Of a stretch of 61,719 nucleotides of DNA, positions 50,801-58,320 are shown piece by piece. Positions within the stretch are counted from its first letter, which is position 1. Each line of letters starts with the position of its first letter. The translations under genes were made by a program, and so were the position numbers. Source of the DNA: Planctomycetota bacterium (GTDB taxonomy: Bacteria; Planctomycetota; UBA8742; UBA2392); NCBI GenBank assembly GCA_020849795.1, contig JADZFR010000040.1, forward strand, positions 1 through 61,719, given 5' to 3'. The notes beneath the pieces were generated by a model, which worked only from the letters and a program-made list of their open reading frames with translations, was not told where the DNA came from and ran no database searches.

Positions 50801-53377
50801 ATGAGATTGACGATGCTGGCTGTTTTGGCAGCGCTGGCGCTTGCGCCGGCACTTTGTGCGCAGAAGGTCGCGCCCAAGGACGGTGACCTGATTCCGCGCG
50901 CCGGCACGCTGGCCTATGCCGTTAGCGACCGGCCAGAGGCGCTGCTGCACCTGTTCGGGCGTGACGCGTCGGGCAAGTGGCGCATCCGCGGCTTCCTTGA
51001 GGGCAAGCTGGAAGAAGAATTCGCCTCAGAACCCGACGGCGAAGAGGCACGCAATGCCCGCAGCATCCTCGAGTACGTGTTCAACAGTTACGAGTCCGTT
51101 CAACGCGCCGAGCTCGGACTTCTGGACGCGACGCTCGACGGCCCGAAGTACGTGCTGTTGGTCCATGCCAAGACCGGCCGCAAAATCGATATTGCTCCGG
51201 CATTCCTGGCCGAGTACCTGGCCGAGACCCGCGAGTTCCAGGGCGTGAAGTACCTGGAATATCGCGGCCCGGACGCCAAAGAGCAGCCGCCCGAAGAGGG
51301 CTCACAACCGGGTGAAGAAAAAGAGAGACCGCGCCCTGCGATCAACATGGGAATGGATCGCTTCTATGTAGCATCCATGCCCAACGGCGTAATGATCGCC
51401 AACTTCGAAAGCAGCATCCGCGAATCCATCCAGCGCATGGTCACCGGCGACTACTCGGAAAGCCTGTCGGGCCGGGCCGAGTTCCAGGAATGGAAAGCGA
51501 CGCACAAGCCGCACGACCTGTCGTTCTTCCTGGTCGGGCGCGAACTCCAGAACGCGATTGAGCGTATCCTGCCCAGCAAAGACCAGAGCGGCGTTGACGC
51601 CCAGGGCGTGTACCGCGGTATCGATGACTGGCTGCAGCTTCGCGAGTACCGCTACGTCGTGTTCGACCTCGATTATGATGAAAACGCCCGGGCATTCACG
51701 ATTGCCGCGGCGTTCAAGACGCGCCGGCAGACGCGGTTGCTCGAGAAACTGGCGATTGAGCCTGCGGATTTCAAGTTGCTCAAGTACGTGCCCACGGGCG
51801 CGGTCATGAGCATGGGCGTGCAGCTCGGCGACGCCAAGAAGACCTTTGAGAACCTGAAAGAACTCTCGTACGACGTGGAAGGCTGGTACGAGGAGGTAAT
51901 GAAGGGCTTCGGCCGCAAAGGCTCCGTGCCGCCGGATTTCCCGGACGAGCCGCCCCCGCCCGACGACGGCATTGAGCCCAAGTCCGTGCTGCCCGGCATG
52001 ACGCTCGCTGAGTTGCTGCAGATGGCCGGTGAAGGCGAGACCTCGAGCGAGCGCGACAGCGAGATTGACCGCATGCTGGCCAAGCTGGACGAAGCATTGG
52101 CTGAATACGGCACCACGGTTGACGAGATTCTCTCCGTGCTCGGCACTGAGCTGATTGTACACCTGACGCCAGACCTGGAGCGCGCCAAGACCAACGTCTG
52201 GGGCACACCCAACATGGGCGATGTGCTGGGCTCAGGCGCTCTTGGTGTAGTCATCGGGCTGAAAGACATCGAGAAGGCAAGAAAGATCATCGCAACCGCA
52301 CGCGAGAAAGATCCGCGCGGCGCCTTTCGCGGGTTTGAAAGCCTAGATTACCAGGGCCGCACGCTGATGCTCAGCGCTGAGCATCCCTTTGGCTGGTGCT
52401 TTACCGACAACGCGCTCGTGATCACCATCGTGCTGGGCCTGAAGGACCAGGATGCAACCGCGCCGGTGCTGGGCGGTATCACGGCCATGATTGACGCTTC
52501 GCGCAAGACCGGCAGCGGCGGCGCGTTCGTCGCCAACGGCAGCAAGTTCCTGGAAGTGGACGTCGGCGCCTTTTCTCGCCTGGAAAAACAGCTGGCCGAT
52601 CACCAGTCCCACAAGCTCGACCGCTACGCGCAGCCGCCCCTGGAGTCCAGCCCGACCCGTTTCATGGACGGCATGACCGTTGCGCTGCGCCTGAAGGAGT
52701 ACAAAGACGGCGTCGAGATCGCGATGCGGGTCGCCGGCCTGCCGGACCTGTGGCAGTTCATCAACGGCGAAGCGGCCATGATCGGCGGCGCCGGCAATGC
52801 CCGTCGCAATGGCTACAACTATGGCGAAGAAAACCTGCGCAACCTTTCACGCGTTCTGCGCGAACGCGCCGAGGCCGAACAGAGCGTAGACCTCGATGAA
52901 ATGGTCAAAGCGGGCGTGATGCGCGGTGCCGCACTGCAACTGCCCTTTGACAGGCGCTGGAAAGGCGAACTGGAAACCCTGGGCTGGATCACACTGGACC
53001 AGGTCACCCGCGACAAGGACGGCAAACTGCCCGAGTGGGTAGACGCCAAAGCCGCCGAAATGATCGAAGCGAACGAAAAGGCCGCATGGCGCTCGCTCAA
53101 GTTGATCGACGGCAATGTCGCCGAGCTGGTCCGTAAGTACAAGACCGGCTTCATCGTTGCGTACCAGGAAAGCCCCGACACGCTTGAGGGCCACATGGTG
53201 CTCTATGCCGACGGCCAGGTCGGCTGGCTGGGTGCGAATGCGTTCAAGGAAGCCATGAAACTGAATGCCGAAGGCAAGCCGGTGCCCGCCGAAGAAAACT
53301 GGCACGACAGCACAGCGCCCGAAGACACCGGCGAGCGCCTGCCGCCCGATGACCCATGGAACCCGATGGGCAAGTAG
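50801..53377 (+). CDS. Large secreted protein, DUF3352-like, tandem copy 2 (858 aa)
   Basis: CGGGAGACGC precedes the ATG, as in the neighbour. The signal peptide is MRLTMLAVLAALALAPALCAQ. Shared architecture with copy 1: ALLHLFGRDASGKW, a DRFYVASMPNGVMIANFESSIRESIQRM segment equivalent to the WLVVSN block, DALVITIVLGLKD and a C-terminal acidic/Pro-rich tail. It contains two charged linkers (PPEEGSQPGEEKERPRP and PPPPDDGIEPKS). Sequence similarity to copy 1 is low but the order of elements agrees. A bidirectional hairpin follows. Confidence 0.82.
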   Translation: MRLTMLAVLAALALAPALCAQKVAPKDGDLIPRAGTLAYAVSDRPEALLHLFGRDASGKWRIRGFLEGKLEEEFASEPDGEEARNARSILEYVFNSYESVQRAELGLLDATLDGPKYVLLVHAKTGRKIDIAPAFLAEYLAETREFQGVKYLEYRGPDAKEQPPEEGSQPGEEKERPRPAINMGMDRFYVASMPNGVMIANFESSIRESIQRMVTGDYSESLSGRAEFQEWKATHKPHDLSFFLVGRELQNAIERILPSKDQSGVDAQGVYRGIDDWLQLREYRYVVFDLDYDENARAFTIAAAFKTRRQTRLLEKLAIEPADFKLLKYVPTGAVMSMGVQLGDAKKTFENLKELSYDVEGWYEEVMKGFGRKGSVPPDFPDEPPPPDDGIEPKSVLPGMTLAELLQMAGEGETSSERDSEIDRMLAKLDEALAEYGTTVDEILSVLGTELIVHLTPDLERAKTNVWGTPNMGDVLGSGALGVVIGLKDIEKARKIIATAREKDPRGAFRGFESLDYQGRTLMLSAEHPFGWCFTDNALVITIVLGLKDQDATAPVLGGITAMIDASRKTGSGGAFVANGSKFLEVDVGAFSRLEKQLADHQSHKLDRYAQPPLESSPTRFMDGMTVALRLKEYKDGVEIAMRVAGLPDLWQFINGEAAMIGGAGNARRNGYNYGEENLRNLSRVLRERAEAEQSVDLDEMVKAGVMRGAALQLPFDRRWKGELETLGWITLDQVTRDKDGKLPEWVDAKAAEMIEANEKAAWRSLKLIDGNVAELVRKYKTGFIVAYQESPDTLEGHMVLYADGQVGWLGANAFKEAMKLNAEGKPVPAEENWHDSTAPEDTGERLPPDDPWNPMGK

Positions 53378-53391
53378 CCGGGAGTGCACAG

Positions 53392-53448
53392 AAAAAAGGG
53401 GAAGCGGACACGGGAAGAAACTTCCCACTGCCGCTTCCCTTCTGCGTT
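53392..53448. terminator. Bidirectional terminator between convergent genes
   Basis: A nested hairpin: outer GGGAAGCGG (53399-53407) with CCGCTTCCC (53431-53439), inner GGGAAG (53412-53417) with CTTCCC (53421-53426). The plus side is followed by TTCTGCGTTT and the minus side by CTTTTTTC, so it can end transcription from both directions. Confidence 0.82.
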
Positions 53449-53452
53449 TGGG

Positions 53453-53926
53453 TTATGCCGCGATCGCGACGGCTACTTCGGTGCGGCGGTAGTAAGTCAC
53501 CTCAAGGCCAAGCGCTGCCAGTTCTTTGACCAGCGCTTCTGCGCGCTTGCGGCTGTCGAAGGTCTGGCTGTGGACCATGCCCTCCGTGTTGCGGTAGACA
53601 ACGAGGTGCGGGCTGAACTCGCGCAGCACAATCTTGTGGCGGTCAATGCCGCGACGACCCTTGATGGCCAGCTTGCGGCGACGCTCGCCGCGCGACTTTT
53701 TGGTGCGCGTGAGTTCCGACGTGCTTTCCAGCACGTCGTCTTCGTCGCTGAACATCTCGTCCCAAAGGCGGTTGAAGCCGCCCTTTGAAAACGCCGACTG
53801 CAACTTCCGAACATCCATCAGGTTCAGGCCCTTGCCGAACTTCTGGCGTACGGCGCGTGACAATTCTCCTGCGTTGCTCATGCCGCCCGCAATCAGCGCG
53901 GCGACGAAGTCTCTTCTCTCGCTCAT
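53453..53926 (-). CDS. Small basic protein of unknown function (157 aa)
   Basis: Start at 53926 with AAGGAGATTC upstream. The N-terminal half (MSERRDFVAALIAGGMSNAGELSRAVRQKFGKGLNLMDVRKLQ) looks like a helical, DNA- or protein-binding segment. A very basic central patch (KSRGERRRKLAIKGRRGIDRHK) follows, and the C-terminal half is an alpha/beta unit (SPHLVVYRNTEGMVHSQTFDSRKRAEALVKELAALGLEV). No signal peptide. I cannot name a family; nucleic-acid binding is a possibility based only on charge. Confidence 0.75.
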   Translation of the reverse strand: MSERRDFVAALIAGGMSNAGELSRAVRQKFGKGLNLMDVRKLQSAFSKGGFNRLWDEMFSDEDDVLESTSELTRTKKSRGERRRKLAIKGRRGIDRHKIVLREFSPHLVVYRNTEGMVHSQTFDSRKRAEALVKELAALGLEVTYYRRTEVAVAIAA

Positions 53927-54065
53927 GACGAATCTCCTTGTGTTCTCAAGAACAATCTGCGGCACCTGCCGGCGCCCCAATGTCTTCGGATGCTTGTGCC
54001 TTGCGGCTTTAGCCCGAGTTAGCATGGTGCGGGTTGGGCAATTCTGTCGATAACGGGATAATTGG

Positions 54066-54096
54066 TTGCAGCGCTGCGGGCAATGCTCGCTATGAT
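54066..54096 (+). promoter_or_regulatory. Putative promoter of the radical SAM gene
   Basis: TTGCAG and TATGAT (five of six to consensus) are separated by 19 nt, about 67 nt before the GTG start. The spacing is longer than ideal. Confidence 0.4.
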
Positions 54097-54162
54097 GGCG
54101 CGTTCGATTCCGGACAGATTGTGGACCGAGACACGTCAGACACCCAGAGAAAGAGGTAACCC

Positions 54163-55935
54163 GTGGTAGAGCAAACACCTGCGCGCAAAATGCGCATCGC
54201 CATGGTTCATCCGAAGTTTCCGCCATCCTTCTGGAGCTTCGGCTTCATCAAGGACATTGGCGGCTTTAAGACAGTCATGCCGCCGCTTGGGCTTGCAACG
54301 CTGGCTGCCCTGACGCCGCCTGAGTACGACGTCGTCATCGTTGACGAGAACATCGAAGAGATCGACTTCGACATCGATGCCGACATCATTGCCTTGTCGG
54401 CCATGGCCATCCAGGAAAAGCGCCTGTTTGAAGTCGCCGATGAGTTCCGGCGCCGCGGCTACTTCGTGTGCATGGGCGGGCCGATCTGCAACGTGCTGCC
54501 CGGCCGCTGCCGCCCGCACTGCGACGTGCTGTTTGAAGGCGAAGGCGAATACAACTGGAAGATCTTCCTTGAGCAGTACCAGACCCGCTCGCACAAAGAC
54601 TACTACTGCCAGGAAGAGAAGATCGACATGCGCGACACTCCGCCGCCGCGCGTGGACCTGCTCAAGACCGGCAACTATCGCCTGGGCTGTATCCAGACCA
54701 CTCGCGGCTGCCCGTTCAGTTGCGAGTTCTGCGACATTATCGTTACGTACGGCCGCAAGGTGCGCGCCAAGCCCATCGAGAACGTCATCGAAGAACTCGA
54801 GAACTGGGCCAAAGCCGGCGTCGACTTCATCACCATCGCCGACGACAACCTGGTCGGCGACCGCGTGTACGCCAAGAAAATGCTCAAGGCCGTCGGCGAC
54901 TGGAACCGCGCCCGCAAAGTGCCAATGAGCTTCTTCGTCGAGATGAGCATCGACGCGTGCCGCGACGTCGAACTTCTTGAGCTGCTGCGCTGGGCCAACG
55001 TCACAGAGGCTTTCCTTGGTGTCGAGACACCGCGCGCAGCCGGCCTGAAGGAAACCAAGAAGTTCCAGAATGCGGCCACGCCACTGGTGGATGCCATCAA
55101 GATCATCCAGAGCTACGGCATGGTCACGGTGGCGGGCATGATTGTCGGGTTTGACAACGACGACGCGGCAATCTTTGAGGATCAGTACAACTTCCTGCAG
55201 GAAGCGGGCATCCCGATCGTCATGCTGGGTATCCTGCAAGCCATCCCGCGCACGCCGTTGTACGAGCGGCTTGAGAAAGCCGGGCGCCTGCGCAGCGCGG
55301 CCCAGGGCAACAATACGCTCAGCTTCACGAACCTTGAACCGTTGCAGATGAGCTATGAAGAACTCATCAACGGCTACCGCGAACTGTTCGCGCGCATCTA
55401 CACATGGGAAGCTGTCGGCGACCGCTGGCTTGCGAACGTGCGCCAGTGGGGCCGCAAGCGCATTGTCCCGGCGCACATTGGCAAAGCCGGCGAAAAGAGT
55501 TTCGCCGACGCGCCCGAGCGCAAGTGGCTTCAGAAGCCGCTGGGTCGCTTCAAGTTCCAGCTTGTGCTGGCCACGCTGATGATCCTGAAGTACTACTTTG
55601 CGGGTGGCAAAGCAAAGCGTCGTTTCGCCTTCCGCATGCTCTGGAACACGCTGAAGCTTGCGCCCAGTGCGTTGCTGCAGACGCTGAACTACATGGCCTA
55701 TTTCATTCACCTGCGTGAGTACGCTGACCGTGTCGTCGCCAAGCAGTACCGCTTCGACTACATGCTGACGGAGGCGAACCAGCAATTGCACGCCAACAAG
55801 TTCGGTGAAGGCGGCAACGTCAACATGGTCAAAGCCGAGAAGAAGGCGGCAACCAAGATCAACGTCAACGATGCATACGCCGGCGCCGAGGTCACATCCG
55901 ACGTGGCCGACACGCTGGAAGCGGCAACCAAGTAA
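54163..55935 (+). CDS. B12-binding radical SAM protein with DUF4070-like C-terminus (590 aa)
   Basis: GTG start with AAAGAGGT upstream. The N-terminal ~140 residues are a cobalamin-binding Rossmann domain (MVHPKFPP ... MPPLGLATLAALTPP ... VDENIEEI ... FVCMGGPICNVLPG). The [4Fe-4S] motif is CPFSCEFCDI at residues ~185-194, preceded by QTTRGC. Further landmarks are TIADDNLVGDR, EAFLGVETP, GMIVGFDNDD and GILQAIPRTPLYERL, the same order as in HpnP/HpnR and BchE-type enzymes with DUF4070. Such enzymes methylate or rearrange unreactive carbons. The final ~150 residues carry an extra region with hydrophobic stretches (LVLATLMILKYYFAGG). No hopanoid or chlorophyll genes are near, so the substrate is open. 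Confidence 0.9.
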   Translation: MVEQTPARKMRIAMVHPKFPPSFWSFGFIKDIGGFKTVMPPLGLATLAALTPPEYDVVIVDENIEEIDFDIDADIIALSAMAIQEKRLFEVADEFRRRGYFVCMGGPICNVLPGRCRPHCDVLFEGEGEYNWKIFLEQYQTRSHKDYYCQEEKIDMRDTPPPRVDLLKTGNYRLGCIQTTRGCPFSCEFCDIIVTYGRKVRAKPIENVIEELENWAKAGVDFITIADDNLVGDRVYAKKMLKAVGDWNRARKVPMSFFVEMSIDACRDVELLELLRWANVTEAFLGVETPRAAGLKETKKFQNAATPLVDAIKIIQSYGMVTVAGMIVGFDNDDAAIFEDQYNFLQEAGIPIVMLGILQAIPRTPLYERLEKAGRLRSAAQGNNTLSFTNLEPLQMSYEELINGYRELFARIYTWEAVGDRWLANVRQWGRKRIVPAHIGKAGEKSFADAPERKWLQKPLGRFKFQLVLATLMILKYYFAGGKAKRRFAFRMLWNTLKLAPSALLQTLNYMAYFIHLREYADRVVAKQYRFDYMLTEANQQLHANKFGEGGNVNMVKAEKKAATKINVNDAYAGAEVTSDVADTLEAATK

Positions 55936-55954
55936 GCCCGGCCGATCCTCAAAG

Positions 55955-55985
55955 ACGGGGGCGCGAAAGCGCCCCCGTTTCGGCT
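55955..55985 (+). terminator. Intrinsic terminator after the radical SAM gene
   Basis: Ten-bp stem ACGGGGGCGC/GCGCCCCCGT with a GAAA tetraloop, followed by TTCGGCTTT. Confidence 0.85.
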
Positions 55986-56011
55986 TTCGGTTCCCGTGCT
56001 GAAAAGTCACA

Positions 56012-58219
56012 ATGCCGCCGGAGAGCCCGTTGAAGCAATCTCGCATTCTGATGCTGTTGCTTTCCACGCTTGCGCTGGCCGTCGCCTGCGCCTGGCTGGT
56101 GTTTCTGCCTGACGACCCCAAGCCAACATTCAGCGCGGCTGACCAGGCCCCGGGCCTTGGCAACCAAAGCCCGGACGCAACACAGGCAGACGCCGACCCC
56201 GCCGATACACAGCCGCAGGCCACCCCCGCGGTCACGCTCACCGAACAAGAGAAGGCAGCCGCCGAGCAAGCCCGCTCGGCAGAAGCAGCCGGCACGCCGG
56301 GTTCTGCGGGCAGCACACCCTCCGGCACGCCGCCCGCTTCCACGGGTGGCAAAGGCAGCACACCATCCGGAACCAGCAGCGCGGCCGCAAACTCTGCCGA
56401 GACGAAACGCCCTCCGACGCCCCGCGAGCGCGAAGAAGAACGCCGCCGCACGCAGGGTCGCCCCGCCCTGGCCGAGCGCATGTCACGCGCGCCGGGGGCA
56501 AGCGGCGGCAGTGCGGCGCTTGCCAAGTCGCCCGTCCAGGAAAAGTGGGACGAGCAATGGACCAGCGAAGGCATCACGCCGCCGCCGATGACGCCAACAC
56601 CCGTCACCGGCAAAGTGATGAGCGAGCAATCACGCGAAGGGCTGGGCAACGCCACCGTCCACCTGATGACGTTCTTTCCGCTCGACGGAGTCGCGGGCGG
56701 GCCGCTGCTGCCGGTGGTCACGGATCTGGTCACCAACGAGCAGGGCAACTTCAGCGGCGAGGTACCCGCCAGCAAACTCGCGCCCCAGAGCTTTCCCGTT
56801 GCGGCCATCGGCATCAGCTGGGACAGCAAGCGCATTCTCGCGGCACAGCCGCTGACCGTGCTTGAGGCCGGCAAGCAAAACGCGCTGGGCATCTTCTGGG
56901 CGCCGGATTACCCGTACACGCTCAAGTGCGACGCCCGGCAGTTCAACGGCACGCTCAGCGTGGTCTCAACCGGCGACGTGAACCCGCAACGCGTGCACAC
57001 CCTCAAGCGCGCCGATTTCCTGGCCTCATTTCCTGCGTTCAACGTAACCGCGATGCAGGCGCAACCGGCTGAGGGCGCGCCTGAACCTGGCCATGCGCAA
57101 CTCATCGGTACCTGGGGCACGAGCAGCATGCCCTACATCAGCCTTCGCGACGGCACTTCTCTGCTTCGCACGCAGCGCCCGAAACTGGCGTCTGTCGTCA
57201 GCAACGGGGGAAGCGGCGTTCCGCAACAACTGCCGGCGCCATTCGATACGCTGATGTTCACGAACGAAGCCTACAAGCCGATCGGCGGCATGGTGATCGA
57301 CACCCAAGGGGCGCCGATCAGCGGCGCAGTCGTTGCCACACAGGGCGGCGCAATCGGCCATAGCGCGGTCACGGACGTCGGCGGCTGGTTCTTCATCGAA
57401 AACCCCGATGAAAAGACCAGCTCATTGCGCGTCTCCCATGACCAGTACATCGAGGTGCTGCAAGCGACCACTCCCGGCAACACCGACCTGCGCATCACCA
57501 TGGACAAGCGCCGGCCGCGAGTGCGACTGCACGTGACCGACCGTGTAACCGTGGCACCCATCACCGAGCTTACGGTCAACGTGATCGGCTTGTACCCATG
57601 GGGCAAGAGCAAGGGCAAACCAATGCCCGAGGCGTTCGTGAACCTGACAGCGTCGGACGGCCACTACCTGCTGGATTGGGAGCACGAGATCAAGTCGATC
57701 ACCCTCGAGAAACTGGGCTACTTCCCGAAGTTCATCGACAAGCCGTCCACCACTGAGGAACTGGCGGTCGAGTTGTCGCCCGGGCGCAACCTCGAGATGC
57801 AGCCGCGTAACTACAGCGCCGTCGAACAGACCGACCGCTGGTTCCCCGACGCCAACCAGGGCCCCGGTGTTTACACGGCCTGGTCGCACCACTGGATTGA
57901 GTACGAAGTGGATTTCGGCGACGCGCCCGCGCAGGGCGAACAGGGCGGCTTCTTCGACATAGTGCTTGGCTGCACAAACCGGGGCATCGTGGACAACGAG
58001 TATCGATTCAGCGTCGACGTCTACGTCGACGACGTGAAGAAGAAAACGCTGTCGATCATGGCCGACAGCCTGACCATTCGCGAAGACCGCGCCAGTCTGG
58101 GCGCGCTGAGCGGCGTACACCGCGTGAGGCTGGTGTGGACGAACGACAAGTGGATCCCGGACCAACTCGACGCCAACATCCGCTACGCCACACTGAAGTT
58201 TCTCGAACAACCGAAGTAG
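56012..58219 (+). CDS. Membrane-anchored Carboxypeptidase-regulatory-like protein (735 aa)
   Basis: ATG at 56012; a TTG at 56030 is an alternative start. A hydrophobic helix at residues ~12-31 (LMLLLSTLALAVACAWLVFL) anchors it. Residues ~35-190 are low-complexity Ala/Pro/Thr/Ser/Glu. Two Carboxypeptidase-regulatory-like (beta-sandwich) domains follow: TPVTGKVMSEQSREGLGNATVHL near residue 190 and YKPIGGMVIDTQGAPISGAVVATQGG near residue 420. A jelly-roll-like C-terminus (WFPDANQGPGVYTAWSHHWIEYEVDFGDAP) completes it. The plan resembles the tandem pair at the left end, but I see no detailed sequence match. Function unknown. Confidence 0.82.
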   Translation: MPPESPLKQSRILMLLLSTLALAVACAWLVFLPDDPKPTFSAADQAPGLGNQSPDATQADADPADTQPQATPAVTLTEQEKAAAEQARSAEAAGTPGSAGSTPSGTPPASTGGKGSTPSGTSSAAANSAETKRPPTPREREEERRRTQGRPALAERMSRAPGASGGSAALAKSPVQEKWDEQWTSEGITPPPMTPTPVTGKVMSEQSREGLGNATVHLMTFFPLDGVAGGPLLPVVTDLVTNEQGNFSGEVPASKLAPQSFPVAAIGISWDSKRILAAQPLTVLEAGKQNALGIFWAPDYPYTLKCDARQFNGTLSVVSTGDVNPQRVHTLKRADFLASFPAFNVTAMQAQPAEGAPEPGHAQLIGTWGTSSMPYISLRDGTSLLRTQRPKLASVVSNGGSGVPQQLPAPFDTLMFTNEAYKPIGGMVIDTQGAPISGAVVATQGGAIGHSAVTDVGGWFFIENPDEKTSSLRVSHDQYIEVLQATTPGNTDLRITMDKRRPRVRLHVTDRVTVAPITELTVNVIGLYPWGKSKGKPMPEAFVNLTASDGHYLLDWEHEIKSITLEKLGYFPKFIDKPSTTEELAVELSPGRNLEMQPRNYSAVEQTDRWFPDANQGPGVYTAWSHHWIEYEVDFGDAPAQGEQGGFFDIVLGCTNRGIVDNEYRFSVDVYVDDVKKKTLSIMADSLTIREDRASLGALSGVHRVRLVWTNDKWIPDQLDANIRYATLKFLEQPK

Positions 58220-58320
58220 CACCCGCGTTCGTCGCGACACGCCGCATTGTTCGGCCGGTACTTCCACGCCCTGCGCGACATTACAGCCACACTCGCGCAC
58301 GCTCAGACGTCCAACAAGAG

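Noticed and set aside
54163..55935. Assignment as hopanoid methylase HpnP or HpnR
   Set aside because: General layout fits, but specific family signatures could not be confirmed by eye and no hopanoid genes are nearby.
54136..56892. A 918-codon open frame on the minus strand opposite the radical SAM gene
   Set aside because: The plus-strand protein has complete radical SAM and B12-binding motifs. The antisense frame has no recognisable domain, runs through a terminator and reflects GC-rich codon use.
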